From assembly GCA_022478985.1 (NCBI GenBank), contig JAKSZP010000001.1:868001-932000 (forward strand): a stretch of 64,000 nucleotides of DNA. Direction: 5' to 3'. Shown one piece after another: positions 1 to 10,899 of the stretch. The DNA is from Massospora cicadina. Its lineage: Eukaryota > Entomophthoromycota > Entomophthoromycetes > Entomophthorales > Entomophthoraceae. Within the stretch, counting starts at the first letter, position 1, and the number at the start of each line of letters is the position of its first letter. Below the pieces are notes generated by a model. It was given only the letters and a program-made list of their open reading frames with translations. It was not told the origin of the DNA and ran no database searches. A program made the position numbers and the translations under genes.

Positions 1-1584
1 AGGGCCTCTTTAACTTTGGACCAGGTGTTAAGAGCATCCATATGTAGGACCATCACCTCCTGTGCCATGCGTCCCAAACAGGAGAGGATATGTTTGGCCT
101 TCTAACAATCAGTCGCCCCTTCCATAGCTGCTTCATAAACGTATAAAAACGAAGCAATGCTACCCTCACCGGGGATAAACTCGTCTTTTACGTTGGTTTG
201 AATGAATTAAAGTCATTCCCAGTAAGGGTATGAATAGCTGGAGCTTCTGCTTCCAATGTTTCAGAGTGGTAGCTTAACTGATCAAAGGTCCATGAAAGGC
301 AATCGAACTGGTCATGCATGGCTTTTAACTGGGTTTCCATTTTGGAGAGGGCTTCTAGGGGCCCAGATTCACATAGTCTCAGTCGAACTTTGATCCCTGA
401 TTTATGAGTTTCAAGATCTTCCACTTGGCTCTCCATTTCATTGACTTGAAAACTAAGTTGTGACACCATTGAGCTTAGGTTTAATTGGGCAGTTTCCACG
501 GCTTTCACGCGGTTCTTCAGCTCTTCTTTCATTTGTTTACACCCTTCATTGTCACTAGAATGGGAGCTGGGGCCTTGTACCCCCTCCTTAATCTGTTCAT
601 ACTTCCGCTTGACCTGCATTAGTCAACTATATACTTCCTTCAACAGCACAGGGCTTTCCAGCGAAGCTTTTATCCCTTTTGCTTCAGTTTTGCACTCAGT
701 CAGGCAACGTGCCAAATATTTGGTATTTTCAAATGAAGCTTTGAGAGCTAGCTCCTTTTCTAGCTGAACAACCTTGGCCCTGAGGGTGGTGTTGGCGCTA
801 GATGGTTCAAGCAACAGACGACGTTCAAGCTCATCAACACGCAGAAAGGCCTGAATTAACTGTCGCTCCACCACAGCCACACGCTGTTCATATTTCTCTT
901 AAAGGATGGAGTTGGGGGCTGAAAGGTCACAATGCAGTTGCTCATTTTGCTTTTCAAGTTCTTTAGCAAACTCCTCCAACAACGAGTGGGTGCTAGTGGA
1001 GGAAACGTTCAGTTCATCCTGGAATATCTTCATGGCCTCCTTGACATATTTTACAATCCCAGTGTCCATAGTCATAAGTTGGTCATGTAGCTGAATGATG
1101 AAGTTTCGATTGGCTTCCACTCCAGATCTAACTGCTCCATGATGTTTGGAGGTCAGTTAATACAACTCATCATAGGCTAAATTCAGAGCTGCATGGGTAT
1201 CTAAGTATCAATGAAGCTCTTCATGATGGCCAGCTAAGAGATGCATCATATGGACTAAGGCAGGGTGAGCAAACTTGCGTACATAGGTGGTCAAATTTGT
1301 AAGCTGACCATAGGTCTCTGGGAGGACACTAGTCTCATAGAGAAACAAGTGGCATTCCTCTACCAACGATGCTCATTCGCGAGATGCAATGTTGCTAGGG
1401 TTAAGGATACCATGAGTAAGGTCTCTCACGGCTTCAGTAGCTGGCCAGGTGATGCGACGAGACTTAGGTATAATTTGCATTAAAATTGTTCTTCTTCTCC
1501 AAATATCAAAGCGGTAGGACTATCCATTCAATCATCATCTTCAGTTCCTTCCCCATTTTGCACCCAACGGGTGACACTCACCAT
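1..1584 (-). pseudogene. gag: gag of element A (coiled-coil N-terminal part), broken
   Basis: Homologous to gag of element B over its whole length. The start is set at 1584 by alignment with the B start at 12924. Frame-broken pieces at about 899-1120, 623-880 and 188-619 are rich in charged heptad-like sequence, so a long coiled coil is likely. The piece at 1-180 is the start of the Gag core, which is intact in B. Stops and frameshifts at about 890, 620 and 185 break it. Two in-frame TGA codons, near 1375 and 1210, occupy the same places as TGA codons in B, so both copies probably descend from an already damaged parent. Role by family: structural Gag of the virus-like particle. Confidence 0.8.
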
Positions 1585-1616
1585 TACTTTAATACTTATT
1601 GAAGTATTCAGGGTGA

Positions 1617-1635
1617 ACCCCTGTAGTGAGCACCA
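1617..1635 (-). promoter_or_regulatory. Primer-binding site of element A (tRNA type)
   Basis: On the minus strand the site reads TGGTGCTCACTACAGGGGT, three bases after the LTR end. The leading TGG is what a tRNA CCA end would pair with. The same 19 bases sit at the matching place in elements B and C. The pairing tRNA would end in AGTGAGCACCA; I cannot name it with confidence (an Arg tRNA is possible). Confidence 0.8.
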
Positions 1636-1638
1636 GTT

Positions 1639-2435
1639 TGTGGGATCCACCGATGGATGCCACAAATATTTTGTTTAAAGTGAGAATTTTACTTTATAGT
1701 AAAAGTAATAAATAACGCTTTATTGAGTTTTTTAAGTTTTTTATTGTTTAAGCAGGGCAAACCCAAAGAAGGTCCTTTTCTTGATACTAGTTTTTCCTAT
1801 TTAAACTAGTTCAGATTTCAAGACCATGGGTATCTAAGGCGAAAGTATACAAAGCTGAGTTATCTAAATTAGGAAATATAGTTTTTTGGCCTATCAGATC
1901 AAAGATAAATATTTTGAGGCAAAAACAACCCATGTGGTAATAATTTGATGAATTGTATCCAATCATCAGCAAGTAAAATCTTCTCACCTCAGCGGTGGTC
2001 AGACTCACATGGTAATGATTGGTTAATTTGCACCCTATCATTGTCAGGTAAAATCTTCTCACCTTGGTGGTGGTCAGACTCGCGTGGTAATGATTGGTCA
2101 ATTTGCACCCTATCATCATCGAGTAATATCTTCTCACCTTGGAGGTGATCAAACCCATGTGGTGACAAACACCCTGAATTCAGCTGAGAAGTCAGAGTAA
2201 TCCTATTATTAGTTATTACCTTTTTAAGCCATTTTTTGTTATAAGCCATATTTTTCCAATAGTTAGGATTCCACTGAGAATCTGCCAAGGTCTTTTCACT
2301 GTGGGTACTCATATCATTGATATCCACAATATTTTTGATGATTGGGCAGGAGATGGGCCAATCATAATAGCAGATTCAGGAGCACTAATATCTCCAACAT
2401 TCTTTTTCATAAATTGAAAAGGAGAATGTCTGACA
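1639..2435 (-). repeat. 5' LTR of element A (797 bp)
   Basis: Starts TGTGGGATCC and ends CTGACA on the plus strand, so it is TG...CA. It is similar along its length to the two LTRs of element B. It holds an imperfect internal repeat of about 60 bp at 1980-2150 (three units containing TCTTCTCACCT). The minus strand carries a U3 reading frame (about 2390-1989, frameshifted) with the motif SQWNPNYWKN, which matches SRWNPNNWGN in the B LTRs. Confidence 0.85.
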
Positions 2436-3270
2436 GCCTTGGCCAGCTTAGAAGCTTGTTTGGCCATTTTTTGTTCTTTCAGGGAAATAGGGTCAATTAT
2501 TCTATATTCTCCATGTTCTTCCCAGTTGAAGGCTTGTATTGTATCCATGATTTTGGCATACTCTGAGTTTTTTTGTCCATTTCCTTCTCACAGAATTCCA
2601 TTTCTCTCAGGCCTTCTTTTATAAGGCATGCGTGAATCTTGTGCCCAAAGGCCTGGCAGTGGTTGCATATGGGGGGTGTGCTTTCCACTGTTGCATGGAA
2701 CAGTTGATATTTTTTCCCATCAATAGTGAAGGTGCTATGAGGGGCATTTTTGTAATATCCTCTACTACATCCTGGTTTTGGGGAAATAATTGCTACTGCC
2801 TTCCCAGTGCTAAGTGTCAGAATCAGCTAGAATCTCTGCATCTCAAATTGCTTAATTTCTTCATAGGCATCCAAGCCTTCTCAGAGATGTCTTTCAACTA
2901 CTGTGCACACCAGTGTGTTTGGAAGATAATCAAAAATTATAAAAATGTCTTTGGATTCTGTCCAACGGGTGTGTTTGGTTGGTACCAAAAGCTATCTGTT
3001 GGGAAGGTCAAGTACTATTCTGACTTTCACTGCTTCATTTGCTTCTTCTGCGGTTTTTAACCCAAGATATACTCATTCTTTGCGGATAGTATGGGTTGTT
3101 AGGTACACCACATGCAGGATAATTTATGTTGGGCTTTAGCAAAATTTTTCCACATTGTCAGTGTTTCTATGCCCAGGAAAACTCATACCCCATCTTCCAT
3201 CAATGACAGTGGTTACAATTGAGATACTTCCATATAACTGCAATATATTACCAATAAATTAATGAAACCT
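2436..3270 (-). pseudogene. LINE-C ORF1 (CCHC nucleic-acid-binding protein), broken
   Basis: Readable pieces include a zinc knuckle at about 2640-2670, CNHCQAFGHKIHAC, a CX2CX4HX4C pattern as in the other ORF1 proteins here. A basic Ala/Lys-rich segment follows (KEQKMAKQASKLAKA) and is cut by the element A LTR. The N-terminal half (2700-3270) is only recognisable by alignment to LINE-B ORF1 and has several frame breaks. Role by family: RNA-binding chaperone of the LINE particle. Confidence 0.65.
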
Positions 3271-3500
3271 GCAGGGGCGCCACCTCAGGTTTTTTGTTTT
3301 TACTGAGATTTTCAGTTGTACCTGTGCGCTTGGTACCTTTTGGGAAATGCAGGTCTGGGCCCACTGCCCTTTACCACATTTGCCCAGCTGGTTGTTTTAT
3401 TACTCATATCAACTCACCTGGTATTGATTATCAAACTGTGCTGTTTGAATCAATTCTTATTAAGAAATGTGTTTTAATTGGAAAGAAAAGATTAAAATTT
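2436..3500 (-). mobile_element. LINE-C: 5' part with ORF1, interrupted by element A
   Basis: Minus-strand LINE of the LINE-B type. The 5' leader at about 3290-3500 resembles those of LINE-B (near 32170) and LINE-A (near 17480), including the TGCTGTTTGAATC stretch. ORF1 follows and is cut at 2436 by the element A LTR. The rest would lie left of the window. The exact 5' end is blurred. Confidence 0.7.
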
Positions 3501-3704
3501 TTAATTGTTATACTTGTAAAATTTTATTTATTGCTGAAAAAATAAATTTTATTTTAATTATGATTAACCTAATTAGTTGAACATACATCTATAATAATTT
3601 TGAAATTCACATATTTATATTAATTTTAATTAATTATTTCAGGCATAATAAATTTTAGTTTGTTTACTATTTTTAATTCAATTAATTATAAATTTATTTA
3701 GAAG
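3501..3704. other. AT-rich spacer, nothing recognised
   Basis: Low-complexity A+T sequence with runs such as TTAATTAATT. No coding or repeat signal could be matched elsewhere in the window. Confidence 0.5.
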
Positions 3705-3780
3705 AGAGTTCTGGCATAATGGGATGGGCACCTTGCTATTGCCTCTCACAATGCAGGTCTAAATCCCATCTTAGCAGAAA
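3705..3780 (+). repeat. tRNA-like SINE head
   Basis: The sequence has an A-box-like TGGCATAATGGGATGG and, about 35 bases on, a B-box-like AGGTCTAAATCCC, in tRNA order and spacing. It does not fold as a clean modern tRNA, so I read it as the 5' head of a degraded tRNA-derived SINE. The body at 3780-4030 has no other copy in the window. Confidence 0.4.
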
Positions 3781-4029
3781 TTATATTTCTGTGCCAAGAG
3801 GATAGCAATGAATATGGATTTGTGCATCATGCCTTGGTCCTACAAAGAAATTAAGTGTTCAATCATTTAATCCAGCCTATCAGAATACATGCAGAAAGTT
3901 TTTAATCCTATACTTGGGTTTTGTCCTCCACTCCTGAATTTTTGCACCCTATTCCCTATCCATCCTATTGGTACAGTATATTTGTTCCAAGGTCAGCCCC
4001 CTTGAACAAAATTAAGGTATTATAATAAT

Positions 4030-4655
4030 TTCAAATTAGTTTCCTTCCCCAAAATATTACCCAACCCATAAAGTCATTGCAAAATCAGATGCAGTGCTGG
4101 CTATGGGCCTGCCACCTCCTATCCTACTTAGTATTATGCTTCCAAAACAGCAAAAAAGCCCAGCTACAATATTATCAAGTGTCAAATTTGGCAGTTAAAA
4201 TTTGCAGTGGTTACAAAGTTTGGCCCAAAAACCTGCATTACCCTCAACAACCTTGAAACCATTGCTACCTTACCTAAAGTACGCCTCAAGGTGGAAAAAG
4301 CACTTGCAGACTATATTTCCACTCTCCTCATTGCACACATTGAGTAAAAGCTTATTTATTATCTTAACTACCCATTTCCATGATGCTTACACCATTGCTA
4401 TCCACGTTGTGCCAGTACATGTCCAAAACAGATGAGGAAGAAGAGCCTCCAGTTTCCTTCCACCCACTGCCATAGATGGATAGCGGTTTAATCTTCTGAC
4501 TTGGTTAGTGTGTCTTTTTGTGTCAGTTTGAGTGGTTCCATCTGTCTCAATTTTTTGACTTTATTTTATTTTACTTTATTGTGGGATTTAACCCTTTTGA
4601 GCATTGGTAATGTCCATCCCCTGGTCCAGCTTGCCTTGGCTAAATTAAAATAAAA
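4030..4655 (+). mobile_element. Half-LINE 3' fragment
   Basis: Matches the reverse complement of 41222-41830 in the half-LINE at 41219-43080 (shared text such as CCCAACCCATAAAG and TTCCAAAACAG). It ends in the LINE-type 3' terminus AATGTCCATCCCCTGGTC followed by an AAATTAAAATAAA tail. No ORF2 sequence lies upstream. Confidence 0.7.
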
Positions 4656-4719
4656 TATATATTAAAATAAAAATATTATATATTATAATAATTTTAAATA
4701 ATTATTCTCAACGCTTAAA

Positions 4720-5115
4720 CTTCCTTTTCTAGATTCTTCTTTTTGATTGGCTTATTTACTAATCAATATTCTTAAAGCATAAAGTTCCTCTTTTGGATTA
4801 TATATAATTGACCATGTTTTACTAAGGATTATTCCAAAAAATTAAAATATCTTTTTTAATCCTTCTTCTGATTGGTTACTTTTAACAAATCATTATTTTG
4901 AAGAAAAGACTTCCTTTTTAGATTCTTCTTTTTGATTGGCTACTTTTTACTAAGAATTTCACCCAAATCAAAGTCTTTCTTTTATATTCCCTTTTTATGA
5001 TTGGCTATTTTTACTAAGCATTATTCTCAATGCATAATTTTTTCCTTTTTGGATTCTTTTTTTTGATTGGATATATTTTACCAAATATTTTTCCTGAAGC
5101 ATAAGTCTTACTTTT
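4720..5115 (+). repeat. Satellite array 1, ~64 bp unit, about 6 units
   Basis: Tandem degenerate repeats; the landmark GATTCTTCTTTTTGATTGG recurs near 4729, 4795, 4858, 4920, 4983 and 5051. Units have the order CCTTTTTGGATTCTTC, GATTGGCTACTTTTTAC, TAAGCATTATTC, AAAGCATAA. No coding capacity. Confidence 0.85.
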
Positions 5116-6734
5116 CAAGTCTGGGAGAACATCCTCTATGCTTAAACTGAGAAGGTTTCCCATTTCCCAACAAAAGGGTCCAAAGAGTGCAGCTGTCCCA
5201 CTCATCTCATGGGGTGACCTCACCCATATGGTAGACAAGCGTTGGTAAAAGTCCTCCCTCTGAAGATTCCACCCCCTGTCCCCACAATTGCCTCCGCTGA
5301 ATTAGTAGGGTGAATAAAGAAAATTTGTGCCAAAATAATTGAGAGCTGCCACCCTTATGGCCTAAAATGTTCTTATAAAGTCAATGGCACTGTGCCCTCA
5401 AAATTAAGGTCTGGAAGCTTAAAACCCTAAGCAACAAAGGCTGATGGGCTTGCACATTCAGTTAATGAGAAATCAAGTGTTGAATCCTACTCAAAACTTG
5501 CCAATAGCATTTGGCCATTGAAAAAAATGTTTGCATTAGTTCAAAACCTGCTTCAAAATTTTTAGAACAAAATACAATGAATGTGTACCTCTTAACAGAA
5601 ATATTTCCAGTGACAAAGCCTTGGTCAAAATTGCCTATGGCTTTGGGCCATTGGGCAGTGTTGTTGCCAATTTAAAATTCCCAAAACAACATCAGGAACA
5701 AAGCCTGATGGGTATGTACCCCCATCATTGAATGTTTCAAACAACTCAAGACCCTCTACTCAAACATCAGAATTGTCATTCAATGCATCTCACTTAGCTG
5801 AACGGACGCTAAGGTGACCAGTTGCAGGCAGGTTGGGTAACTTTGAACCCATTTCCAACAATTTTGGACTGCCCCTATATTGGGTGGCTTTGGGAGATTC
5901 CTGTTGCCTATTGGGTGCGTTGTTATTATGGTAACCATCAGAAATGCAGTGAAACTGAGAGTCAGGCATCTGAGGTCAAACCAACACCAACTTGGCCCAC
6001 CACCAACTTCTTCAAAGTCAGTTCAGATTCAATTTGTTCCCCCCTCCTTTAAAGTTTACTATGTTAGGTCAAATCTTGAGGGACCCAATCCTGTGCTTTA
6101 CTAAGTTGTTCACCAAATTGATCTTCTATTTAAGCAGTCATAACATACTGAGGAAATTGATGGTCAATTTTCTTAATTTACCATTCATTGAAAATTCCAC
6201 AAGTTTAAATTTTTGACCTATTTTAAATTTTTTTCCTTGCCAATCTCCTTATGGCTCTAACAACGTGGCCCTTTGTGCCCTATTTTTCTGTGCAATATTA
6301 TTCATTATAGTAACTATAGCTCAAATCTAATTCAACTGGGCAATTATGTAAAAAAAAGTCTGGAAATTAAACCAATTGTCAAGACCATCCACCAGCAGGA
6401 TATTAGAATCCTGTGGGCCTAATTGTCTACACTCCAAGCAAGGATTTGCCCCCTCATCTTTATTTTTGTCCACAAATCTTCTATGGAGGATATCAAAACT
6501 GCAGTTCTATTCGCTCAACTCCCTGCTGCAAAGATCACTGGGTCTGGAGCTGCAACAGCTTGGTTTCTTTCCAGGTTCTTTTTTACACTCACATTACATT
6601 GATGTGAGATTATTGTACATCTCCCCACTCAAGCCAATGTCAACTGAGAAGCAATGCCTTTAGCATTCTGGCTTGCCTTTTGGGTTCTTTTACATCCCAA
6701 CTGGTAGGACAGGCTTTTCTTCATATCTGTCTCC
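5116..6734. other. Non-coding spacer between two satellite arrays
   Basis: Frames are short and unlike any protein I know. There is a loose direct repeat: around 5424-5470 and 5690-5745 both hold CAAAGGCTGATGGG-like text followed by ATTCA/CATTGAATG. It separates two arrays of the same satellite, so it may be an old insertion, but I see no terminal repeats or target duplication. Confidence 0.4.
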
Positions 6735-7445
6735 CTGATACCTTTTATGGATTCTTCTTTGATTGGCTACTTTTCACAAAAAGATTATTCCTAAACTATA
6801 TCTTTCTTTTTTTGGATATTTATTTTCTTTGGCTAACTTTTTACTAAGCAACCTTTCCCAAAAAATAAGATTTCCTTTTTGGATTCTTCTTTTTAAATGG
6901 CTTCTTTTTGCTAAACATCATTCCCAAAGGATAAATTCCTTTTTTGGATTCCCTCTTTTTGATTGGTTACATTTTACAAAAAAATATTCTCAAAGCATAA
7001 GCCTTCCTTTTTTAGATTCTTCTTTTAGATTAGTTGCTTTTACTAACCATTATTCCTTAAGCATAAAATTTCCTTTTTTGGATTCTTCTTTCTAAGTAGC
7101 TATTTTTAATAAGTATTATTCCTGGAACATAAACCTTCCTTTTTGGATTCTTATTCTTGATTGTATACTTTTTACTAAGCATTAGTTTTCAAGTATATAA
7201 CTTATTTTTATATTCTTATTTTTGATTGGCTACTTTTTTACTAAGCACTATTCCCAATTATAACCTTTTCTTATTTTAATTTTTCTTTGATTATCTACTT
7301 TTTACTCAGCTTTAACCTTGAAGCATAAATTTCTTTTTTTAATTTTTATATCTGATTGACTTATATTTACTAAGCATTATTCCTGATACACAAACTTTCT
7401 TTTTTGGATTTCCTCTTTTTAGTTGCTTCTTTTTCTAAGCATTAT
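6735..7445 (+). repeat. Satellite array 2, ~66 bp unit, about 11 units
   Basis: Same unit as array 1. GGATTCTTCTTTTTGATTGG-like landmarks lie near 6745, 6814, 6880, 6947, 7014, 7080, 7147, 7211, 7283, 7351 and 7406. The array ends where the LINE-A 3' end begins. Confidence 0.85.
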
Positions 7446-7499
7446 TTTTATGATTTTATTTAGGGAAGGCAGAACAGAGTACAGACACTTCCAATAGTC

Positions 7500-9005
7500 A
7501 AAATAAAAGAACTTAGATCAGCAAGAGGCACCACAAAGAAGCAAACGCTATCTCCTGTTGCCAGTGGGAACGCCAAAAAAATGAAAGAGGGTTTTGTGTG
7601 TAGGGGCTTGCGCCACTATTGAGTATGTATGCAGGAAAGGGTCTGAATTGATGAATCAAACTGGAAACCAAGATGAGACCAACTGACGGTGATGGGATGG
7701 TAGGTACCTGAACATCCAAGCTTGAAAGTGGTCCACAAAGTATGACTGGAACTGGCGTACAGCTTCCTGGAGGGTAGGAGTAGAGCCTGACATAGCGCCC
7801 AATACAACTGTGTGGATAGTCCACATAGAGATTGCAACCACTAAGGCTTGGGGGAAGGTTGTATAGGAAAATTAAGGACAAGGCAAAGATGCCCTTAGAT
7901 AGGCTGAAGGCCATGTCTGATCTGGCAAAATAGATGCTTAACCTCACGCCAGATCGCTTTTATTGGAGGGCACTCTTCCAGGCAGTGAACTAATGTTCCA
8001 TACTGGCCACACATGACATAAGAAGAGTGCAAAGCATTAGAGTGCTTGGCAGTAGGGTATGCCTATTTCAAGAAGCACCACACCTGGGAATGAATATGTG
8101 GCTGCAGAAGAGAGTGGTGGGCGTACTTCCAAATGGCTTTCTGGGTATTGAGGGAGTAGAGGATGTTCAATATGTCCAGATAATTACCCTGGACATGACA
8201 GGGGAACTAATGGGTATCATATTGTTCAGAAGGGCTTGGCCTTGTACTTCCTGGGTGAACCGGGGAGTAGGTCAACCCCTCTGTGCGGTGTGCCCACTGA
8301 TGCGAATCCTCCACTCAGCACTCTGCATGGTGAGGAAAATTCTTTTGAAGTGTGGTGACGTCCCATATGGGTCCACAGCAGAAGGGTGTGAGGCAAGATA
8401 CTTTAACAGTAAATGGGGATGGGTAGGATTGCTGAGGCCCAGGGTACAGGAGAAGTTGGAGTGGGCTGCACATGACCAGTGTTGGGCTGATATCGTTAGG
8501 TTGGTGACTGCAGCGATCCAGGTGTTAAGTGTTTTCATGGTGTGGGCCTCGAAGTTGAGCAGGCCCATACCACCACTATGGCGAGGGCCAAACATGACAT
8601 CCAGACGCACCTAAGGTGGGCGGCCTAAACAAAGCCACCCTTGCAGAAGGGCGTATAATGACGTGAAGAAAGATGGGGAAAAGGCGATAGCATGAAGCCC
8701 CAAACCAAATTTTAGAAAGGAGCATAGAGTTGGTTAGCATTAACCTACCTGTAAGGGAGGTTTAGAGCTCTAAGGGAAGCTATGCGTTTCATAACGTTGT
8801 CCAGGATATGGTGCTCCATCACAGTTGAGGCGTACCCTCTCACCTCCAGCCACACCCCCAAATGGCGGACTGGACCAGCGGTGGGTCTTGGCACAAAGGG
8901 GAGCATGAGCATGGCTGTTTGGGGTGGATGCGGCAAGCCTACCCTTGCTAGCTGCTGAATCTAGAAAAAAATGGGGCGCTGGGGCTCAGCGGGCTTGATA
9001 CCAAC
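7500..9005 (-). pseudogene. LINE-A ORF2, C-terminal part
   Basis: Continues ORF2 beyond the element B insertion. It aligns to the LINE-D ORF2 segments 47730-49150: the block with PFVPRPTAGPVRHLGVWLE (8800-8900), a block with FGPRHSGGMGLLNFEAHT (8500-8590), and the end with the zinc finger and tail (7600-8030). Frame breaks occur at about 8740, 8615, 8270 and 7845. Role by family: thumb and C-terminal nucleic-acid-binding region of the LINE polyprotein. Confidence 0.8.
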
Positions 9006-9839
9006 TGTGGGATCCGCCAATGGACACCACAAATAATATATTGAAACAAGATACTTTACTTTTTATAAAAAGTATAAATAATACTTATTTTGGTTTTTTA
9101 TGTTTTTTATTAAACAGGCAGGGCAAAACCAGAAAAGGTCCCTTTGTCAATACTAGCTTTTCCTATTTAAACTAGTTCAAATTGAGACCATCAATAATCA
9201 AGGCAAAATAATGCAAAGCTCAGTCTTCCATATTAGGGAATATAGGCTTTTAACCTATTAGATTGAAGATAAAAATTTTTTAGAGGTAAAACTGACCCGT
9301 GTAGTAATGATTTGATGAATTGTATCCAATCACCTGCGAGTAAAATCTTTTCACCTTGACAGTGGTCTGACTCAGATGGTAATGATTGGGTATTTTGGCG
9401 GTATTTAGACTCAGATGGTAATGATTGGCTAATGTTTACCCTATCATCCTCAAGTAAAATCTTTGCACCTCAGTGGTGATTAGACTCGGATGATAATGAT
9501 TGGTTAACTTGCACCCAATCATCAAATAATAACATCCTCTTGCCTTGCAAAGATTCTGATCCATGTGATATTATACTCCTCATATTTGACCGAGGAGTCG
9601 GAGTATTTCTATTATTAATATTTACCGTTTTAAGCCAATTTTTATGATAAATCTTATTCCCCCAGTTGTTAGGATTCCACCGAGAATCCACTAGGGTTTT
9701 TTCGTTGTGGGAACTCATATTGTTGATATCCCCATTATTATTTAAAAATTTGGCAGGTGATGGGCCAATCATAACAGCAGAATCAGGAACACTAACTCCA
9801 ACATTCTTTTTCTTAGATCGAAAAGGAGGATGTCCAACA
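9006..9839 (-). repeat. 3' LTR of element B (834 bp)
   Basis: Plus strand TGTGGGATCC...GTCCAACA; pairs with 12984-13819. On the minus strand a U3 frame (about 9845-9470) starts at the polypurine tract edge and carries MIGPSPAKFLNNN and SRWNPNNWGN. Confidence 0.95.
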
Positions 9840-9850
9840 TTGCCCCCCTC
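9840..9850 (-). promoter_or_regulatory. Polypurine tract of element B
   Basis: On the minus strand GAGGGGGGCAA lies directly before the LTR start TGTTGG. This is the plus-strand DNA priming site of LTR elements. Confidence 0.85.
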
Positions 9851-10893
9851 AATAATGTTGGTAGGGGTGTTGTGATTATGGTGGGGTAAAGCCTTATTAT
9901 CTGCTTGAGAGGTAGAAAGGGGGTGCGGAGCTTATTGGCAGCCTGCCCTTTTTTGATCGCTGTGTTTGTGAGATTAGTATACATGCAGGAGGACTCCTTC
10001 TTGCTGGGTCTGAAATTAGCTAGAACTAAGGGAACTTCATAGTTGAGCAATGACAAGGACCCTTGTTTCATGTTGATAATGCCATCATATCTGATCATGA
10101 ACTGCATACCTATAAGCATGTCATAATCATTATTCTCCAAAGCCACTGCAGGGGCCAATAGAATGAGCTTCCCAACACAAATGGGAAGGGATGAGTAGGC
10201 ACCCAGCGCGCGGGTGTTGTTGGGACCAGCGGTTCCATAGTCTTGGTTGTACTCCAAGTCAGGTGCAAGCTTGATCTTTTTCATCAGCTTGGAGGAGATT
10301 ACGTTCACTGGGGAGCCTGTATCTAAAATGGCCATCACCTGAACCTTTTGAATCACCACTTCGACCTTCATGAGGATCCCCCCAAAAGGGAGCAATAGCA
10401 CTAAGACCTCCCTAAGATGGAAATTGGAGGTTAGTTTACCTGCGGTCTCAGGGTAATTTTCTTTGATGGACTTCATGGTGTGACTACGCTGGATAGGGCA
10501 TATAAGATGAGACACCACCTCATCTGTGTCGCTAGCAGTATCAATAATAATTGGTACCCCCAGAACTTGGCTGAGGTACATTTCTTCGGGTATAGTGGCA
10601 TCATCCACTCCTCCAGCATTTAAGCGATCAGGGACTTCCACCTCAGCAGGTGCTCTGACAACATAATAACCCACCTCATCTGTATCTCCCTCAGAATCAT
10701 CCCCTGGGGTATTGGTAACGCAAGGTAATGGCATTAGTTGATTAAATGAGTTAGGCACATGAGGTTTGTCAGCGGTAGGTGTGCCCTTCCCTACGCTGAC
10801 ATTTCTTTTCCCTGCTCCTGTTCCTTGGCGTCGGCTTTCTTTTTCCAGCACGTAGCCTCCATGTGTCCAAACTGGTTGCAGTATTCGCACCAA
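9850..10893 (-). pseudogene. pol: Aspartic protease region of element B
   Basis: An open stretch of about 340 residues read in the same frame as Gag. The retroviral-type protease motif is intact: ILDTGSPVNVISSKLM near 10310-10360, with DMLIGMQFM near 10100 as the C-terminal beta-strand/flap-side motif. The N-terminal 130 residues are acidic and Ser/Thr-rich, probably a linker. Directly after comes the polypurine tract; no RT domain follows. At the 3' end the alternative frame (IIEGGNVGHPPFRSKKK) crosses the tract into the LTR, so the original protein probably ended inside U3. Upstream, the zinc knuckle at 10848-10889 lies in another frame. Role by family: cleaves Gag. Confidence 0.8.
10848..10889 (-). 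pseudogene. gag: Gag zinc knuckle of element B, out of frame
   Basis: CEYCNQFGHMEATC is a perfect CX2CX4HX4C knuckle followed by WKKKADAK. It is in the +1 frame relative to both the Gag upstream (stop at 10900) and the protease downstream. A short frame around it runs from roughly 10950 to a TAG near 10797. One small indel before and one after would explain this; a programmed frameshift is less likely because two are needed. Confidence 0.8.
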
Positions 10894-10899
10894 GGGCGT

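Larger units (their letters stand above)
1..2435 (-). mobile_element. Element A: Ty3/Gypsy-type LTR element, 5' part, cut by window edge
   Basis: The element reads right to left: 5' LTR at 1639-2435, tRNA-type primer site at 1617-1635, then gag running off the left edge. Its LTR ends (TGTGGG on the left, TGACA on the right) and its gag match element B at 9006-13819, so A and B are one family; A is the more decayed. It is inserted in ORF1 of LINE-C: the coding sequence at 2436 onward is LINE and stops abruptly at the LTR. The expected 5-bp target duplication on the right would be gcctt (2436-2440); the left copy is outside the window. Whether A carries reverse transcriptase cannot be seen. Confidence 0.85.

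Noticed and set aside
8027..8614. 195-codon plus-strand frame
   Set aside because: Antisense shadow of LINE-A ORF2; the opposite strand aligns to LINE-D and LINE-B proteins.
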